Assembly (NCBI GenBank): GCA_016458225.1
Contig: JAEMGR010000013.1
Span: forward strand, 62,001-126,000
DNA: 64,000 nt
Source of the DNA: Myxococcaceae bacterium JPH2
Lineage (GTDB): Bacteria > Myxococcota > Myxococcia > Myxococcales > Myxococcaceae
Direction of reading: 5' to 3'
A program made the position numbers and the translations under genes. Below are positions 34,343 through 42,761 of the stretch, piece after piece. The notes under the pieces were generated by a model, which was not told the origin of the DNA, did not search any database, and was given only the letters and a program-made list of their open reading frames with translations. The first letter of the stretch is position 1; every line of letters starts with the position of its first letter.

Positions 34343-36052
34343 TCACGGAGGCGCGGGCTGCGCCACCTGTCTCGTGTCCGCACGGCCAGCATCGGGACGC
34401 GGATCCGCCGCGACACGCGCTCCAACATTCGCGCTCCCTGCATCGGCGCGCGCCGCGGATGCGGCCAGCGGCTCCGCGAGGGGGCTGCTCGCGTTCATGC
34501 GAGCCGTTGAGGTGCTCCCCGCATCCGCGCGAGGTGGTGACGTGGCGAGCGTTGCGGTGCCTGCATCCGCGCGCGGTGCTGTCGTGGCTGTGCCTGCGCT
34601 GCCCGGATCCGCGAGAGGGGGGGCCGTGACGAGCGACGGTGCGCCCGCGCTCCCCGCGTCCGTGAGGCGCCCGGAAGTGGCAAGCGTGGACGGGCCCGCG
34701 ATGCCTGCATCCGTGAGCGGCGTTGCTGTCGCGAGCGTCGGAGTGCTCGTGCTGCCAGCATCCGCCGGTTGAGGCGCTGTCGCGGCGAGGCTCCCCGCGT
34801 CGGTGGTGCCCCCATCCCAATGTGGAGTCATTGCGGCCAGGGCACCCGCGTCCGCGCTGCCCGCATCGAGATGGGCCGCCGACGCGGCGAGGGTCCCTCC
34901 ATCCACGCTCGTCACGGCTCCACTGTCGCTGTCCGCATGGAGCGCGGCGAGACCCGGAGCACTCATCCCCGCGTCCACCGAGGCCGTGGCTCCTCCGTCA
35001 CTCACGGCGCTCGCGAACATCGGGAATCGCACGCTCGGGAGGGCACGGCGGATCTCCGCTCCCGCCACGAGCACGATGGCGGAGGCGAGCGCCAGGAACC
35101 CGAGCGTCTGCGCCAGCGTCTCCACTCGCGTGGGCAGCCGTCGGCCGCTCACCGCCTCGATGAGCAGCAGCAGCACCCGTCCCCCGTCCAATCCCGGCAC
35201 GGGGATCAACGTCAACAAGGCCAGCGCCACCGACGCCGCCACCAAGGCGCGCAACAGCGCATCCACGTCCGACGTCGCCACGTCCGTGGACTCCTGCCGC
35301 ATCAGTGCCCCCGGGCCGCCCGGGCCCGCGTCATGGCCCTGGAGCAGCTCGGTCATCGTCGCGAGGCCCTCGGCCGCCACGTTCGCCGTGTGCACGAGCG
35401 CCTGTTTCAGCGCCTCGCCGGGGGCATGCGTGCGATAGACGTACTGCTGACTCACGCCGATGCGGCCCTGGCCTCGCTCGTCGGCGCGGGGGCGCACCGT
35501 CACCTCGCGCGCCTCGCCGTGCCGGTCCACCCCGAGCGTCAACGCGCGGCCTGTCCCCTGCGCCATGCGCTCCACGAACTCCGACCAGCTCGACAGCGCC
35601 TTGCCGTCCACGTGGACGATGCGGTCTCCCGGAAGCAACTGCGCGCGCGCCGCCTCGGAGCCCGGCAGCACCGTGCCCACCGTCAACGGCACCACCACGT
35701 GCGTTCCGGACAGGTACAGCCCCAGCAGGATTCCCACCGCCACCACGTAGTTGGCCAGCGGCCCCGCCACGATGATGAGCAGTCGCCTCCAGGGACGGCG
35801 CCGGTCGAAGGCGGTCTCCTCGGCCGCGTCCGCGCGATGCGGATTCATCCCCTGCAGATGTGCCGCCGCGCCCAGCGGCACCGCCCCCACGATGAACCGC
35901 GTGCCCCCCACGCTGAACGACAGCACGGGCGGCCCGAAGCCGAACGTGAACCTCGGCACCGGCACGCCGAGCAAGCGCGCGGCGATGAGGTGCCCCAGCT
36001 CGTGCACGACGAGCAGCGCCTCGAGGGCGAGGAGGACGAAGAGGTAGTGCAT
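34343..36052 (-). CDS. M50 site-2 protease with PDZ domain and a 230-residue repetitive tail
   Basis: The 569-residue protein is a second intramembrane metalloprotease in this window. HELGH (17-21) is in the first helix, and a single PDZ-like domain lies at about 120-205. The third ligand motif is LIPVPGLDGGRV near residue 290, followed by a last membrane helix to about residue 335. From residue 340 to the end the sequence is low-complexity, with 16 D-x-G motifs mostly 17 residues apart. Site-2 proteases cut membrane substrates such as anti-sigma factors; the target here is unknown. The start follows the NUDIX gene stop by 12 bases, so the two share a transcript. Confidence 0.88.
   Translation of the reverse strand: MHYLFVLLALEALLVVHELGHLIAARLLGVPVPRFTFGFGPPVLSFSVGGTRFIVGAVPLGAAAHLQGMNPHRADAAEETAFDRRRPWRRLLIIVAGPLANYVVAVGILLGLYLSGTHVVVPLTVGTVLPGSEAARAQLLPGDRIVHVDGKALSSWSEFVERMAQGTGRALTLGVDRHGEAREVTVRPRADERGQGRIGVSQQYVYRTHAPGEALKQALVHTANVAAEGLATMTELLQGHDAGPGGPGALMRQESTDVATSDVDALLRALVAASVALALLTLIPVPGLDGGRVLLLLIEAVSGRRLPTRVETLAQTLGFLALASAIVLVAGAEIRRALPSVRFPMFASAVSDGGATASVDAGMSAPGLAALHADSDSGAVTSVDGGTLAASAAHLDAGSADAGALAAMTPHWDGGTTDAGSLAATAPQPADAGSTSTPTLATATPLTDAGIAGPSTLATSGRLTDAGSAGAPSLVTAPPLADPGSAGTATTAPRADAGTATLATSPPRADAGSTSTARMNASSPLAEPLAASAARADAGSANVGARVAADPRPDAGRADTRQVAQPAPP
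34346..35035 (-). repeat. 51-bp imperfect tandem repeats coding for 17-residue D-A-G units
   Basis: The 3' part of the M50 protease gene encodes units of the form DAGSxGxxxLATxxxLT. The D-x-G motifs fall at tail positions 13, 21, 37, 45, 57, 62, 74, 79, 92, 109, 126, 143, 157, 171, 198 and 215. Spacing of 17 residues is found in the run 92-109-126-143 and in 45-62-79, 57-74 and 198-215. The repeats are degenerate at the DNA level. Confidence 0.75.
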
Positions 36053-36064
36053 CCGTGGCGCGGG

Positions 36065-36487
36065 CTACAGCTTCCGGCGCTTCCCCGTCCGCTTGTAGGT
36101 CAGGTAGTCCGAGAGGATGGTGCCGTGGTCGAAGCACAGGTCCTGCGGCAGCGCGCTCACCGGAAAGGCCCGAGCCTCGGCGGCGTCATCCGCGCCGTGC
36201 GGCTCGCCCTGCGCCCTGCCGATGAACACCGTGGAGATGGTGTGCAGCCGCGGGTCGCGCTTGGGGTCCGAGTACGTGAAGAACTGCTCCTCCAGGGTGA
36301 CCTCCAGCTCCGTCTCCTCCCGGGCCTCGCGGACGGCCGCCTTGTCCAACGGCTCGCCCTCGTCCACGAAGCCGCCGGGCAGGGCCCATCCCACAGGCGG
36401 ATTGGCGCGCCGGATGAGCACGATGCGGTCCCCTGGCAGCTCGATGATGCAGTCCACGGTGGGTTTGGGGTTGCGGTATTCGGGCAT
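36065..36487 (-). CDS. NUDIX hydrolase
   Basis: The 140-residue protein carries a complete Nudix box at residues 38-60, [20 protein letters not shown] followed by ETEL, with the metal-binding REAREE helix intact. The substrate is not evident. Small stand-alone Nudix enzymes of this type hydrolyse ADP-ribose or nucleoside diphosphate derivatives in the cytoplasm. The ATG at 36487 starts a normal-length protein; the frame is open upstream only through a shadow of the divergent lipoprotein gene. It is the first gene of a two-gene unit with the M50 protease. Confidence 0.92.
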   Translation of the reverse strand: MPEYRNPKPTVDCIIELPGDRIVLIRRANPPVGWALPGGFVDEGEPLDKAAVREAREETELEVTLEEQFFTYSDPKRDPRLHTISTVFIGRAQGEPHGADDAAEARAFPVSALPQDLCFDHGTILSDYLTYKRTGKRRKL

Positions 36488-36559
36488 GGGGACGCACTCT
36501 ACCCCCTGCCGCCGCGGACGCACCGCGCCGCGTGCATCCCGTGGGGTATGGTGAGAGCC

Positions 36560-37045
36560 GTGTCCACCCTCCGACGCTTCGTGCTTGCGCTCCTCGTCTG
36601 TTCCGCTCTCACGCAGACGGCCTGTCTGCCGTTCGCTCAGCGCGAAGGCGAGTACAACATCACGCCCACCGAGGTGCTGCGCGACGACTGCGAGCTGCTC
36701 AGGGAGACGCAGGCGGATCTCCACCTCGCGCTCCAAATCACCGGCCGCGTGGTCCGCATCGACTTCGGCGTGCAGAACATGCAGCTCATCGGCTTCTTCC
36801 TCGAGGAGGGAGAGTCCTTCACCGCCGACGGCAGCGTGGCCAACGTCAGCACCAACACCAACGGGCTGGAGTGCCTCCTGGACGATGTGAGCGTCCACAT
36901 GGAGGGCACGACGCAGTGCGCGACGCAGTTCGATGGCGTCCTGCGGGTCATCTACCAGTCCAACCGCCTGGAGCGCTGCTCGTGCGAGCTGTGGATCCGC
37001 TACCAGGCCGTTCAGGATGACAAACGGTGCGTGCCGGAGTCTTGA
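36560..37045 (+). CDS. Small Cys-containing lipoprotein, unknown
   Basis: With the GTG at 36560 the protein has 161 residues and begins [19 protein letters not shown], a lipoprotein signal ending in TQTAC. The mature part is beta-rich with six further cysteines, three of them close together near the C-terminus (RCSCELW and CVPES). No family is recognised. The upstream ATG at 36548 is in frame. I prefer the GTG because a TATGGT box at 36547-36552 ends 7 bases before it, and that box covers the ATG itself. A lipoprotein secreted to the periplasm or outer membrane is likely. Confidence 0.7.
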   Translation: MSTLRRFVLALLVCSALTQTACLPFAQREGEYNITPTEVLRDDCELLRETQADLHLALQITGRVVRIDFGVQNMQLIGFFLEEGESFTADGSVANVSTNTNGLECLLDDVSVHMEGTTQCATQFDGVLRVIYQSNRLERCSCELWIRYQAVQDDKRCVPES

Positions 37046-37070
37046 GTTGAGTGCCCGGGGTTCCTAGAAC
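37042..37070 (+). promoter_or_regulatory. Putative promoter for acs
   Basis: TTGAGT, a 17-base spacer and TAGAAC can be read. The -35 box overlaps the stop codon of the preceding lipoprotein gene. The leader is about 28 bases and includes a strong GGAGGGGAG ribosome-binding site. Confidence 0.45.
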
Positions 37071-37104
37071 GGGGGGCGTTGCCACCTGTCTGGAGGGGAG
37101 CCCC

Positions 37105-39060
37105 ATGGCTGACACACCGCAGGAGATCCACTCGGTCCTGACCGAGGCTCGCGTCTTCCCGCCGCCCGAGGCGTTCGCGCGGCGAGCCCACATCCGAGGC
37201 ATGCAGGACTATCAGCGGCTGTGGGACGAGGCCGCGAAGGATCCGGAGAAGTACTGGGGCGACCGGGCCCGCGAGGAGTTGTACTGGAAGGAGCCCTTCC
37301 AGACCGTGCTCGACTGGAAGCCGCCCCACGCGCGCTGGTTCGTCGAGGGCCGCACCAACCTTGCGTACAACTGCTTGGATCGGCACCTGCCGGCGCTCAA
37401 GGACAAGCCCGCCATCCTCTTCGAGGGTGAGCCCGGGGACCGGCGCCGCATCACCTACGGCGAGCTCTCCGCGGAGGTGAACCGACTGGCCAACGGCCTC
37501 AAGTCGCTGGGCGTCCGCAAGGGCGACCGCGTGGGCATCTACCTGCCCATGGTGCCCGAGGCCGCGGTGGCCATGCTGGCGTGCGCGCGCATCGGCGCGG
37601 TGCACTCCGTGGTGTTCGGTGGCTTCTCCGCCGAGGCGCTGCAGGAGCGCATGAACGACGCGGGCGCGCGCGTGCTCCTCACGGCGGACGGCGGCTGGCG
37701 CAAGGGCGCGGTGGTGCCGCTGCTCAAGAACGTGACGGCGGCGCTCGCGAACACGCCGAGCCTGGAGAAGGTCGTCGTGCTGAAGCGCACGGCGGACGTG
37801 GAGAGCCCCTCGGGCCCCAAGTGGGTGGCGTGGGATGCGCTGGTGAAGGGCCAGTCCGACGTGTGCGAGCCGGAGTGGGTGGAGAGCGAGCACCCGCTGT
37901 TCATCCTCTACACCTCCGGCTCCACGGGGAAGCCCAAGGGCGTGCTGCACACCACGGCGGGCTACGCGCTGGGCGCCTCGCTCACCACGCGCTGGGTGTT
38001 CGACCTGCGCGACGACGACGTCTACTGGTGCACGGCCGACGTGGGCTGGGTGACGGGGCACAGCTACGTCGTCTACGGCCCGCTGATGAACGGCGTCTCC
38101 ACCGTCATGTACGAGGGCGCGCCGGTCCACCCAGGACCGGATCGCTTCTGGGAGATCATCGCGCGCTACAAGGCCACCATCCTCTACACCGCGCCCACCG
38201 CCATCCGCGCCTTCATGCGCCTGGGTGAGGAGCACCCGCGCAAGCACGACCTGTCCTCGCTGCGCCTGCTGGGCAGCGTGGGCGAGCCCATCAACCCCGA
38301 GGCGTGGATGTGGTACCGCGACGTCATCGGCGGCGGGCGCTGCCCGGTGGTGGACACGTGGTGGCAGACGGAGACGGGCAGCATCATGATCTCCCCCTTG
38401 CCCGGGGCCACGCCCACCAAGCCGGGCTCGGCAACCTTCCCGCTGCCCGGCATCCACGCCGAGATTCTCGACCGCTCGGGCAAGCCGGTGCCGCGCGGGC
38501 AGGGCGGACTGCTCTTCATCACCAAGCCGTGGCCGTCCATGCTGCGCAGCGTGTACGGCGACCCCGAGCGCTACGTGCGCACGTACTTCAGCGAGCTGCC
38601 GGGTCGTTACTTCACCGGCGATGGCGCGCGCACGGACCAGGACGGCTACTTCTGGTTGATGGGGCGCGTGGACGACGTGGTGAACGTGGCCGGCCACCGG
38701 TTGGGTACCGCCGAGGTGGAGAGCGCGCTCGTGGCGCACGCGAAGGTCTCCGAGTCCGCCGTGGTGGGCCGCCCAGATGACCTCAAGGGCACCGCGCTCG
38801 TTGCCTTCGTCACGCTGAAGGCGGGCATCCGCCCGTCGCCGGAGCTGAAGAAGGAGCTGGCGGCGCACGTGTCCAAGGAGATTGGCGCCATCGCGCGGCC
38901 GGATGAGATTCGCTTCGCCGAGGGCCTGCCGAAGACGCGCTCCGGGAAGATCATGCGCCGGCTCTTGCGCGACGTGGCCGCGGGCAAGCAGGCCACGGGC
39001 GACACCACCACGTTGGAGGACCTCAACGTGCTCGCGGCCCTCAGCCAGAACGACGAATAG
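37105..39060 (+). CDS. acs: Acetyl-CoA synthetase (AMP-forming)
   Basis: The 651-residue enzyme activates acetate to acetyl-CoA through acetyl-AMP. The family motifs are all present: the P-loop-like [11 protein letters not shown] near residue 272, [10 protein letters not shown] near residue 418 (acetyl-AMP binding), and the [15 protein letters not shown] hinge near residue 520. Near the C-terminus is [14 protein letters not shown], whose Lys is the acetylation site that shuts the enzyme off in other bacteria. The length equals that of canonical Acs. The ATG at 37105 has a strong GGAGGGGAG site 4 bases upstream, so I chose it over the open frame from 37051. Confidence 0.96.
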   Translation: MADTPQEIHSVLTEARVFPPPEAFARRAHIRGMQDYQRLWDEAAKDPEKYWGDRAREELYWKEPFQTVLDWKPPHARWFVEGRTNLAYNCLDRHLPALKDKPAILFEGEPGDRRRITYGELSAEVNRLANGLKSLGVRKGDRVGIYLPMVPEAAVAMLACARIGAVHSVVFGGFSAEALQERMNDAGARVLLTADGGWRKGAVVPLLKNVTAALANTPSLEKVVVLKRTADVESPSGPKWVAWDALVKGQSDVCEPEWVESEHPLFILYTSGSTGKPKGVLHTTAGYALGASLTTRWVFDLRDDDVYWCTADVGWVTGHSYVVYGPLMNGVSTVMYEGAPVHPGPDRFWEIIARYKATILYTAPTAIRAFMRLGEEHPRKHDLSSLRLLGSVGEPINPEAWMWYRDVIGGGRCPVVDTWWQTETGSIMISPLPGATPTKPGSATFPLPGIHAEILDRSGKPVPRGQGGLLFITKPWPSMLRSVYGDPERYVRTYFSELPGRYFTGDGARTDQDGYFWLMGRVDDVVNVAGHRLGTAEVESALVAHAKVSESAVVGRPDDLKGTALVAFVTLKAGIRPSPELKKELAAHVSKEIGAIARPDEIRFAEGLPKTRSGKIMRRLLRDVAAGKQATGDTTTLEDLNVLAALSQNDE

Positions 39061-39069
39061 CCACGCCAC

Positions 39070-39098
39070 GGGCCCCGCGTCGACCGCACGCGGGGCCC
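39070..39098. terminator. Bidirectional hairpin between acs and the protease gene
   Basis: A perfect 11-bp stem (GGGCCCCGCGT / ACGCGGGGCCC) with a 7-base loop lies 9 bases after the acs stop and 10 bases after the convergent protease stop. It lacks a T-run on either strand, but its position is that of a shared terminator. Confidence 0.6.
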
Positions 39099-39108
39099 GA
39101 GTTCGTCG

Positions 39109-41667
39109 TCAACGAACCATCACGAGGTCCCCCGGAAGTCCCAGGGCGAAGGCTCCGTACGCGCTGTCGTACCAGGTGCCCGTCGCCGCGCGGTAGACAA
39201 GGTACTCGTCGGTGCCGTCGCCGTTGAGGTCGCCGAAGCGCGGCACGTCTCCTGGGATGCCATAAGCGAAGGTGCTGGTGCCTCCGCCGTGGATGTTGCG
39301 CGTGGTGAAGGTGCTGTCGCTCGGGCGCCACATGGCCAGGTTCCACTGGTTGCCGGACTTGTAGGGCACGGGGACCTCCGTCCATGCGCCGAAGGTGTAC
39401 GTGGTGATGGCGCCGCTGATGGCGCGGATCATCCACTGGCCCGTGGAGGGGCGGTACAGCGTCATGTCGTCGTAGCCGTCGCCATCGAAGTCCCGCGCGA
39501 GCGGAACATCGCCCGCGGCGCCCCAGTTGACGGTGGCGCTCGTTCCGTTGGCGTAGCGAATCAGCCACTGCCCGCTGCTGCCGTTCCCCGTGAGGTAGGG
39601 CGGGCGATAGACGACCATCTCGGCCTTGTGGTCCCCCGTGAGGTCCATGGGCACGGGGATGTCACCGCGCGCGCCCCACTGGATGGCGATCGAGGTGTTG
39701 TCCGAGTTGAGCACGTACCAGTAGCCGGTGTCGGCTCGCCACACGGCCAGCTCCGCGCGGGCGTCGCCGGTGTAGTCACCCGGCACGGGGACATCTCCCG
39801 GTGCGCCCCACCCGGTGAACGTGGTGGCACCCGTGGCGGACGCCCGGATGATCCACGCCCCCGAGTCGGGCCTCCACACGGCGAGGTCGCTTCGCCCATC
39901 GCCATCGAAGTCGGTGGAGTGCGGGTTGGGGTAGCGGTTCTGCATGTGGGCGATCTGCTTGCGCAGGTCCGGGCGCGGCCCCACGTGTCCGCCTGCCCCT
40001 TGAGGCGTGCCGTCGCGCCGCAGCACGTCTCGCAACTCTCGTGGGGCGTAGATGGATCCGTAGCGCAGGTACATGACGGAGGAGAGCGCCACCGCGGCGC
40101 CCGTGACGATGGGCGACGCGCCGGACGTGCCCGCGAACATTCGGGTATAGGAGAGGTTCTCTCCCTCGGCGTTGTACAGGTCGCCGTAGCCCGTGGTGAC
40201 GATGTGCCAGTCCCCCTCGGACTGCGTGTCCACGCGGCTGCCGTAGGTGGAGAAGCTGGCCTTGTTGCCCGTGAACTTCTCCGCCGCGCCCACGATGATG
40301 GCGCCCGAGTCCATCGCGGGATCCACCGCGCTGAAGTAGCCATTGAACGCGGGCAGGTCGAGGTTGCAGTTCCCGTTGCCGGCGGCCTCCACGACGATGC
40401 GGCCGTTGGCCGTGGCGACCTTGATGGCATCACGCACGGCGGGCACTACCTCGGAGGGGACGAGGTCGTTCGCGTCGAGCAGCCTGTCGCCGTTGCAGTC
40501 GAAGGTGTTGTACGCCTGCATCTCCAGGAGGATGACGGCGCCCGGCCAGAACTGGTTCGCCGCCGCATAGATGGCGGAGGGCCGGTCCTGTCCCGTGGTG
40601 GGGAACTCCGTGGACAGGCGCACGGCCGCGCTCGTCACCAGTCCCGTGGTGCCAAAGGCATTCAGGTCGCTGCTGAGCAGGCCTGTCACGGCGCTGCCGT
40701 GGTCGCGAGTGGACAGGAGGTTCGCGCTGGCGTGCGTCGTTCCATTGACGAGCACCGCGCCCGCCAGCTTCGTGATGTCTTGATGCGAGCGATTCCAGGC
40801 GTACTCGACATCGGTGTAGCCCCAGCCATCGCCATAGGCGTTCCAGTAGTGCGAGCGCAGCCAGTCCGTGTCGATGCCCACGGGCGCGGCCTCGCCGTAG
40901 TCCTGATCCGCCGTGTAGCTGGCCGTGAGTGACCACCCCGCGCCCGTGTTCGGAGCGGGCGACGTGAGGGCGCGCGGTAGTGGTGGGGCCTCGGCCAAGG
41001 TCGCGTCCTGGCCTCGCTCCCACTCACGAACATGCTCGGGCGTGGGCCAGTCCAGGCGGGGCTGCTCACGCCACGGGGCTTCGAACGCCGCCGCGCTCGC
41101 TCGGTCCATGCTCGGAGGCGCGACGGGAAGCGGCGAGGGATAGGCCACCTCCACCCCGTCCAAGGCGTTGAGCGCGGTGAGCGTGTCCGCGACCACCTGG
41201 TCCGACGCGGCATCGAGGTAGAGGTAGAACCACAGGTTCGGATCCGGCAACGGCTGTCCGGACAGCCGCTCGCCCTCGGCCTTGAGCTGTTGGGCGACGG
41301 ACTCGGTGAAGGGATGCATCTTCATCGCCACGGAGCGCCGCACGCCGCCGAGCACGGCGCGGACCTGCTCCCACTCCACCCGGGCCGCGGTGTCGCGTGC
41401 CTGGCTCGTGTCGAGGACCAGTGCGCCTTCTCGGGCGCGCAGCGCGCGGCCCTCGCGGAACTTCACCTCGATGCGATTGCGGAAGCTGTTGCGCAGGTCG
41501 TCCGCCACATAGGTGCGCTTGAGGCCCGCATAGGTCGCGCGCGCGTCCGTCCTGGACTGCATGTCATGAGGCGAGTTCGAGATGCCGCGCGTCCCCGCCG
41601 CGCTCGTCGTGGTGCAAGTCAACAGCGTCGCCAGCAGCATGGCTGGCCGGGTGTTTCGACGTGTCAT
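39109..41667 (-). CDS. Secreted subtilisin-family (S8) serine protease with C-terminal FG-GAP/VCBS-like repeats
   Basis: The 852-residue protein has a signal peptide (about 1-24, ending in TSAAG), a propeptide-like region of about 220 residues, and an S8 domain. The triad candidates are Asp in GYTDVEYAW (about 286), His in TRDHGSAVTG (about 322) and Ser in FAGTSGASP (about 514), with the oxyanion Asn in AAGNGNCN (about 430). The last 250 residues hold about six repeats of the DFDGDGRSDLAVWRP type, which form a Ca-binding propeller-like domain. The protein is probably an exported predatory or nutritional protease. The ATG at 41667 has GGAG 8 bases upstream; I rejected the longer frame to 41775. 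Confidence 0.9.
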   Translation of the reverse strand: MTRRNTRPAMLLATLLTCTTTSAAGTRGISNSPHDMQSRTDARATYAGLKRTYVADDLRNSFRNRIEVKFREGRALRAREGALVLDTSQARDTAARVEWEQVRAVLGGVRRSVAMKMHPFTESVAQQLKAEGERLSGQPLPDPNLWFYLYLDAASDQVVADTLTALNALDGVEVAYPSPLPVAPPSMDRASAAAFEAPWREQPRLDWPTPEHVREWERGQDATLAEAPPLPRALTSPAPNTGAGWSLTASYTADQDYGEAAPVGIDTDWLRSHYWNAYGDGWGYTDVEYAWNRSHQDITKLAGAVLVNGTTHASANLLSTRDHGSAVTGLLSSDLNAFGTTGLVTSAAVRLSTEFPTTGQDRPSAIYAAANQFWPGAVILLEMQAYNTFDCNGDRLLDANDLVPSEVVPAVRDAIKVATANGRIVVEAAGNGNCNLDLPAFNGYFSAVDPAMDSGAIIVGAAEKFTGNKASFSTYGSRVDTQSEGDWHIVTTGYGDLYNAEGENLSYTRMFAGTSGASPIVTGAAVALSSVMYLRYGSIYAPRELRDVLRRDGTPQGAGGHVGPRPDLRKQIAHMQNRYPNPHSTDFDGDGRSDLAVWRPDSGAWIIRASATGATTFTGWGAPGDVPVPGDYTGDARAELAVWRADTGYWYVLNSDNTSIAIQWGARGDIPVPMDLTGDHKAEMVVYRPPYLTGNGSSGQWLIRYANGTSATVNWGAAGDVPLARDFDGDGYDDMTLYRPSTGQWMIRAISGAITTYTFGAWTEVPVPYKSGNQWNLAMWRPSDSTFTTRNIHGGGTSTFAYGIPGDVPRFGDLNGDGTDEYLVYRAATGTWYDSAYGAFALGLPGDLVMVR

Positions 41668-41908
41668 CGACCGCTCCTTGTCATCGCCCTGTTCGCAGGA
41701 CGAACCCTGGAGTCTCGTGCACGCGTTGCACGCCGGCACCTGAGTCGCGTGCTCGCGGCCCGAGTCGCTGTCCACCCGGCGCCATGGCGACGCGATGCAC
41801 GTGCAAGCTGCGAGGAAATCTCCGCTGGCGCGGTGAGGCGCGTGAGGAATTCGCCATGCGAGTGGGCGCGCGGACGTGCGTGGCGAAAGCGCGCGCTATG
41901 CTCGATGC

Positions 41909-42334
41909 ATGTCAGCGCTCCTTCCGTATCTACCTGGGCAAGCCGCGACCTGGGCGAGGCGTGACGACGAGGGCCAGGAGCCCGTGACGATGGATCTGCC
42001 GGGCTGGACGATGACGGTCCAGGGCACCGAGGCGGGTGGCCCGCCCAACCTCCGCTGCTGGTCCTTCGAGCGCGGGAACGCATGCGTGCGCATGACGCGC
42101 CATTGGGATCAACCGCTGTCGCCGGGCTACCCCATGGTGGTGGCCTCGCGGCGCGTGGTGCGCACGGGCGCGGGCATGCTGGAGCTGGTCACCACCCGCG
42201 TGTTCGAGGGGCAGGAGGCGCGCGTGGACGTCGCCTTCATCCAAGGCGCGGACTGGCTGGTGCGCATCGTCTTCGAGAACTGCGACGCGCCCACGGTCGA
42301 CGCGGCGATGGGCCGGCTGTCCGTTCGCGAGTGA
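41909..42334 (+). CDS. Hypothetical protein, 141 residues
   Basis: I do not recognise a family. The protein is mostly beta-strand with little charge bias (for example the MVVASRRVVRTGAGMLELVTTRVF stretch in the middle, here described only as beta-rich) and has no signal peptide or membrane segment. It could be a small DcrB-like or MOG1-type beta domain, but that is speculative. The ATG at 41909 follows a TATGCT box that ends 6 bases before it, another leaderless arrangement. The upstream frame from 41876 is rejected for that reason. It is convergent with the next gene (10 bases apart). Confidence 0.6.
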   Translation: MSALLPYLPGQAATWARRDDEGQEPVTMDLPGWTMTVQGTEAGGPPNLRCWSFERGNACVRMTRHWDQPLSPGYPMVVASRRVVRTGAGMLELVTTRVFEGQEARVDVAFIQGADWLVRIVFENCDAPTVDAAMGRLSVRE

Positions 42335-42344
42335 GCCCGCGTGG

Positions 42345-42761
42345 CTAGGGTGAGGCGAGCACCCATTCGATGAAGTGCAGGTCCTCGCGCGTGTACACGA
42401 AGGACACGCTGGTGGGCGTCCACTCCACGCGGTCCACCAGTCCAATCGCGTCGGTGAAGACTTCGTCGAGCTTGCGCCCGTGCGCGTCGCGCAGCCGCAC
42501 GTAGCCGGGGCTGTACGTGTCGCCCCCGTCACCGGGCATCGTCATGCGCAGGAACTTGGGCGGGAAGCTCCAGAGCACGGCGCGCTCCAGCTGGAAGTTC
42601 CCATCCGGGCTCACCTGGACGGAGATGACGGTACCCTCGTGGTACGTCACCCCGAGGGCTCCGCCTGCCACCAGCGCGCTGCCCGCCAGCAGCGCCCACG
42701 CGAGAGGCCGGGCTCGCCGGACGCCAAGGCGCTCGGCCTGTCGCGTGGGGGGGGCCGCCAT
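42345..42761 (-). CDS. Hypothetical membrane-anchored protein, 138 residues
   Basis: The protein has a basic N-terminus, one hydrophobic helix (about 20-38) and a beta-rich domain outside or inside the membrane. No family is recognised. Its start overlaps the stop of the glycosyltransferase gene by one base (TGATG), so the two are coupled and it may serve the same envelope process. Confidence 0.65.
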   Translation of the reverse strand: MAAPPTRQAERLGVRRARPLAWALLAGSALVAGGALGVTYHEGTVISVQVSPDGNFQLERAVLWSFPPKFLRMTMPGDGGDTYSPGYVRLRDAHGRKLDEVFTDAIGLVDRVEWTPTSVSFVYTREDLHFIEWVLASP

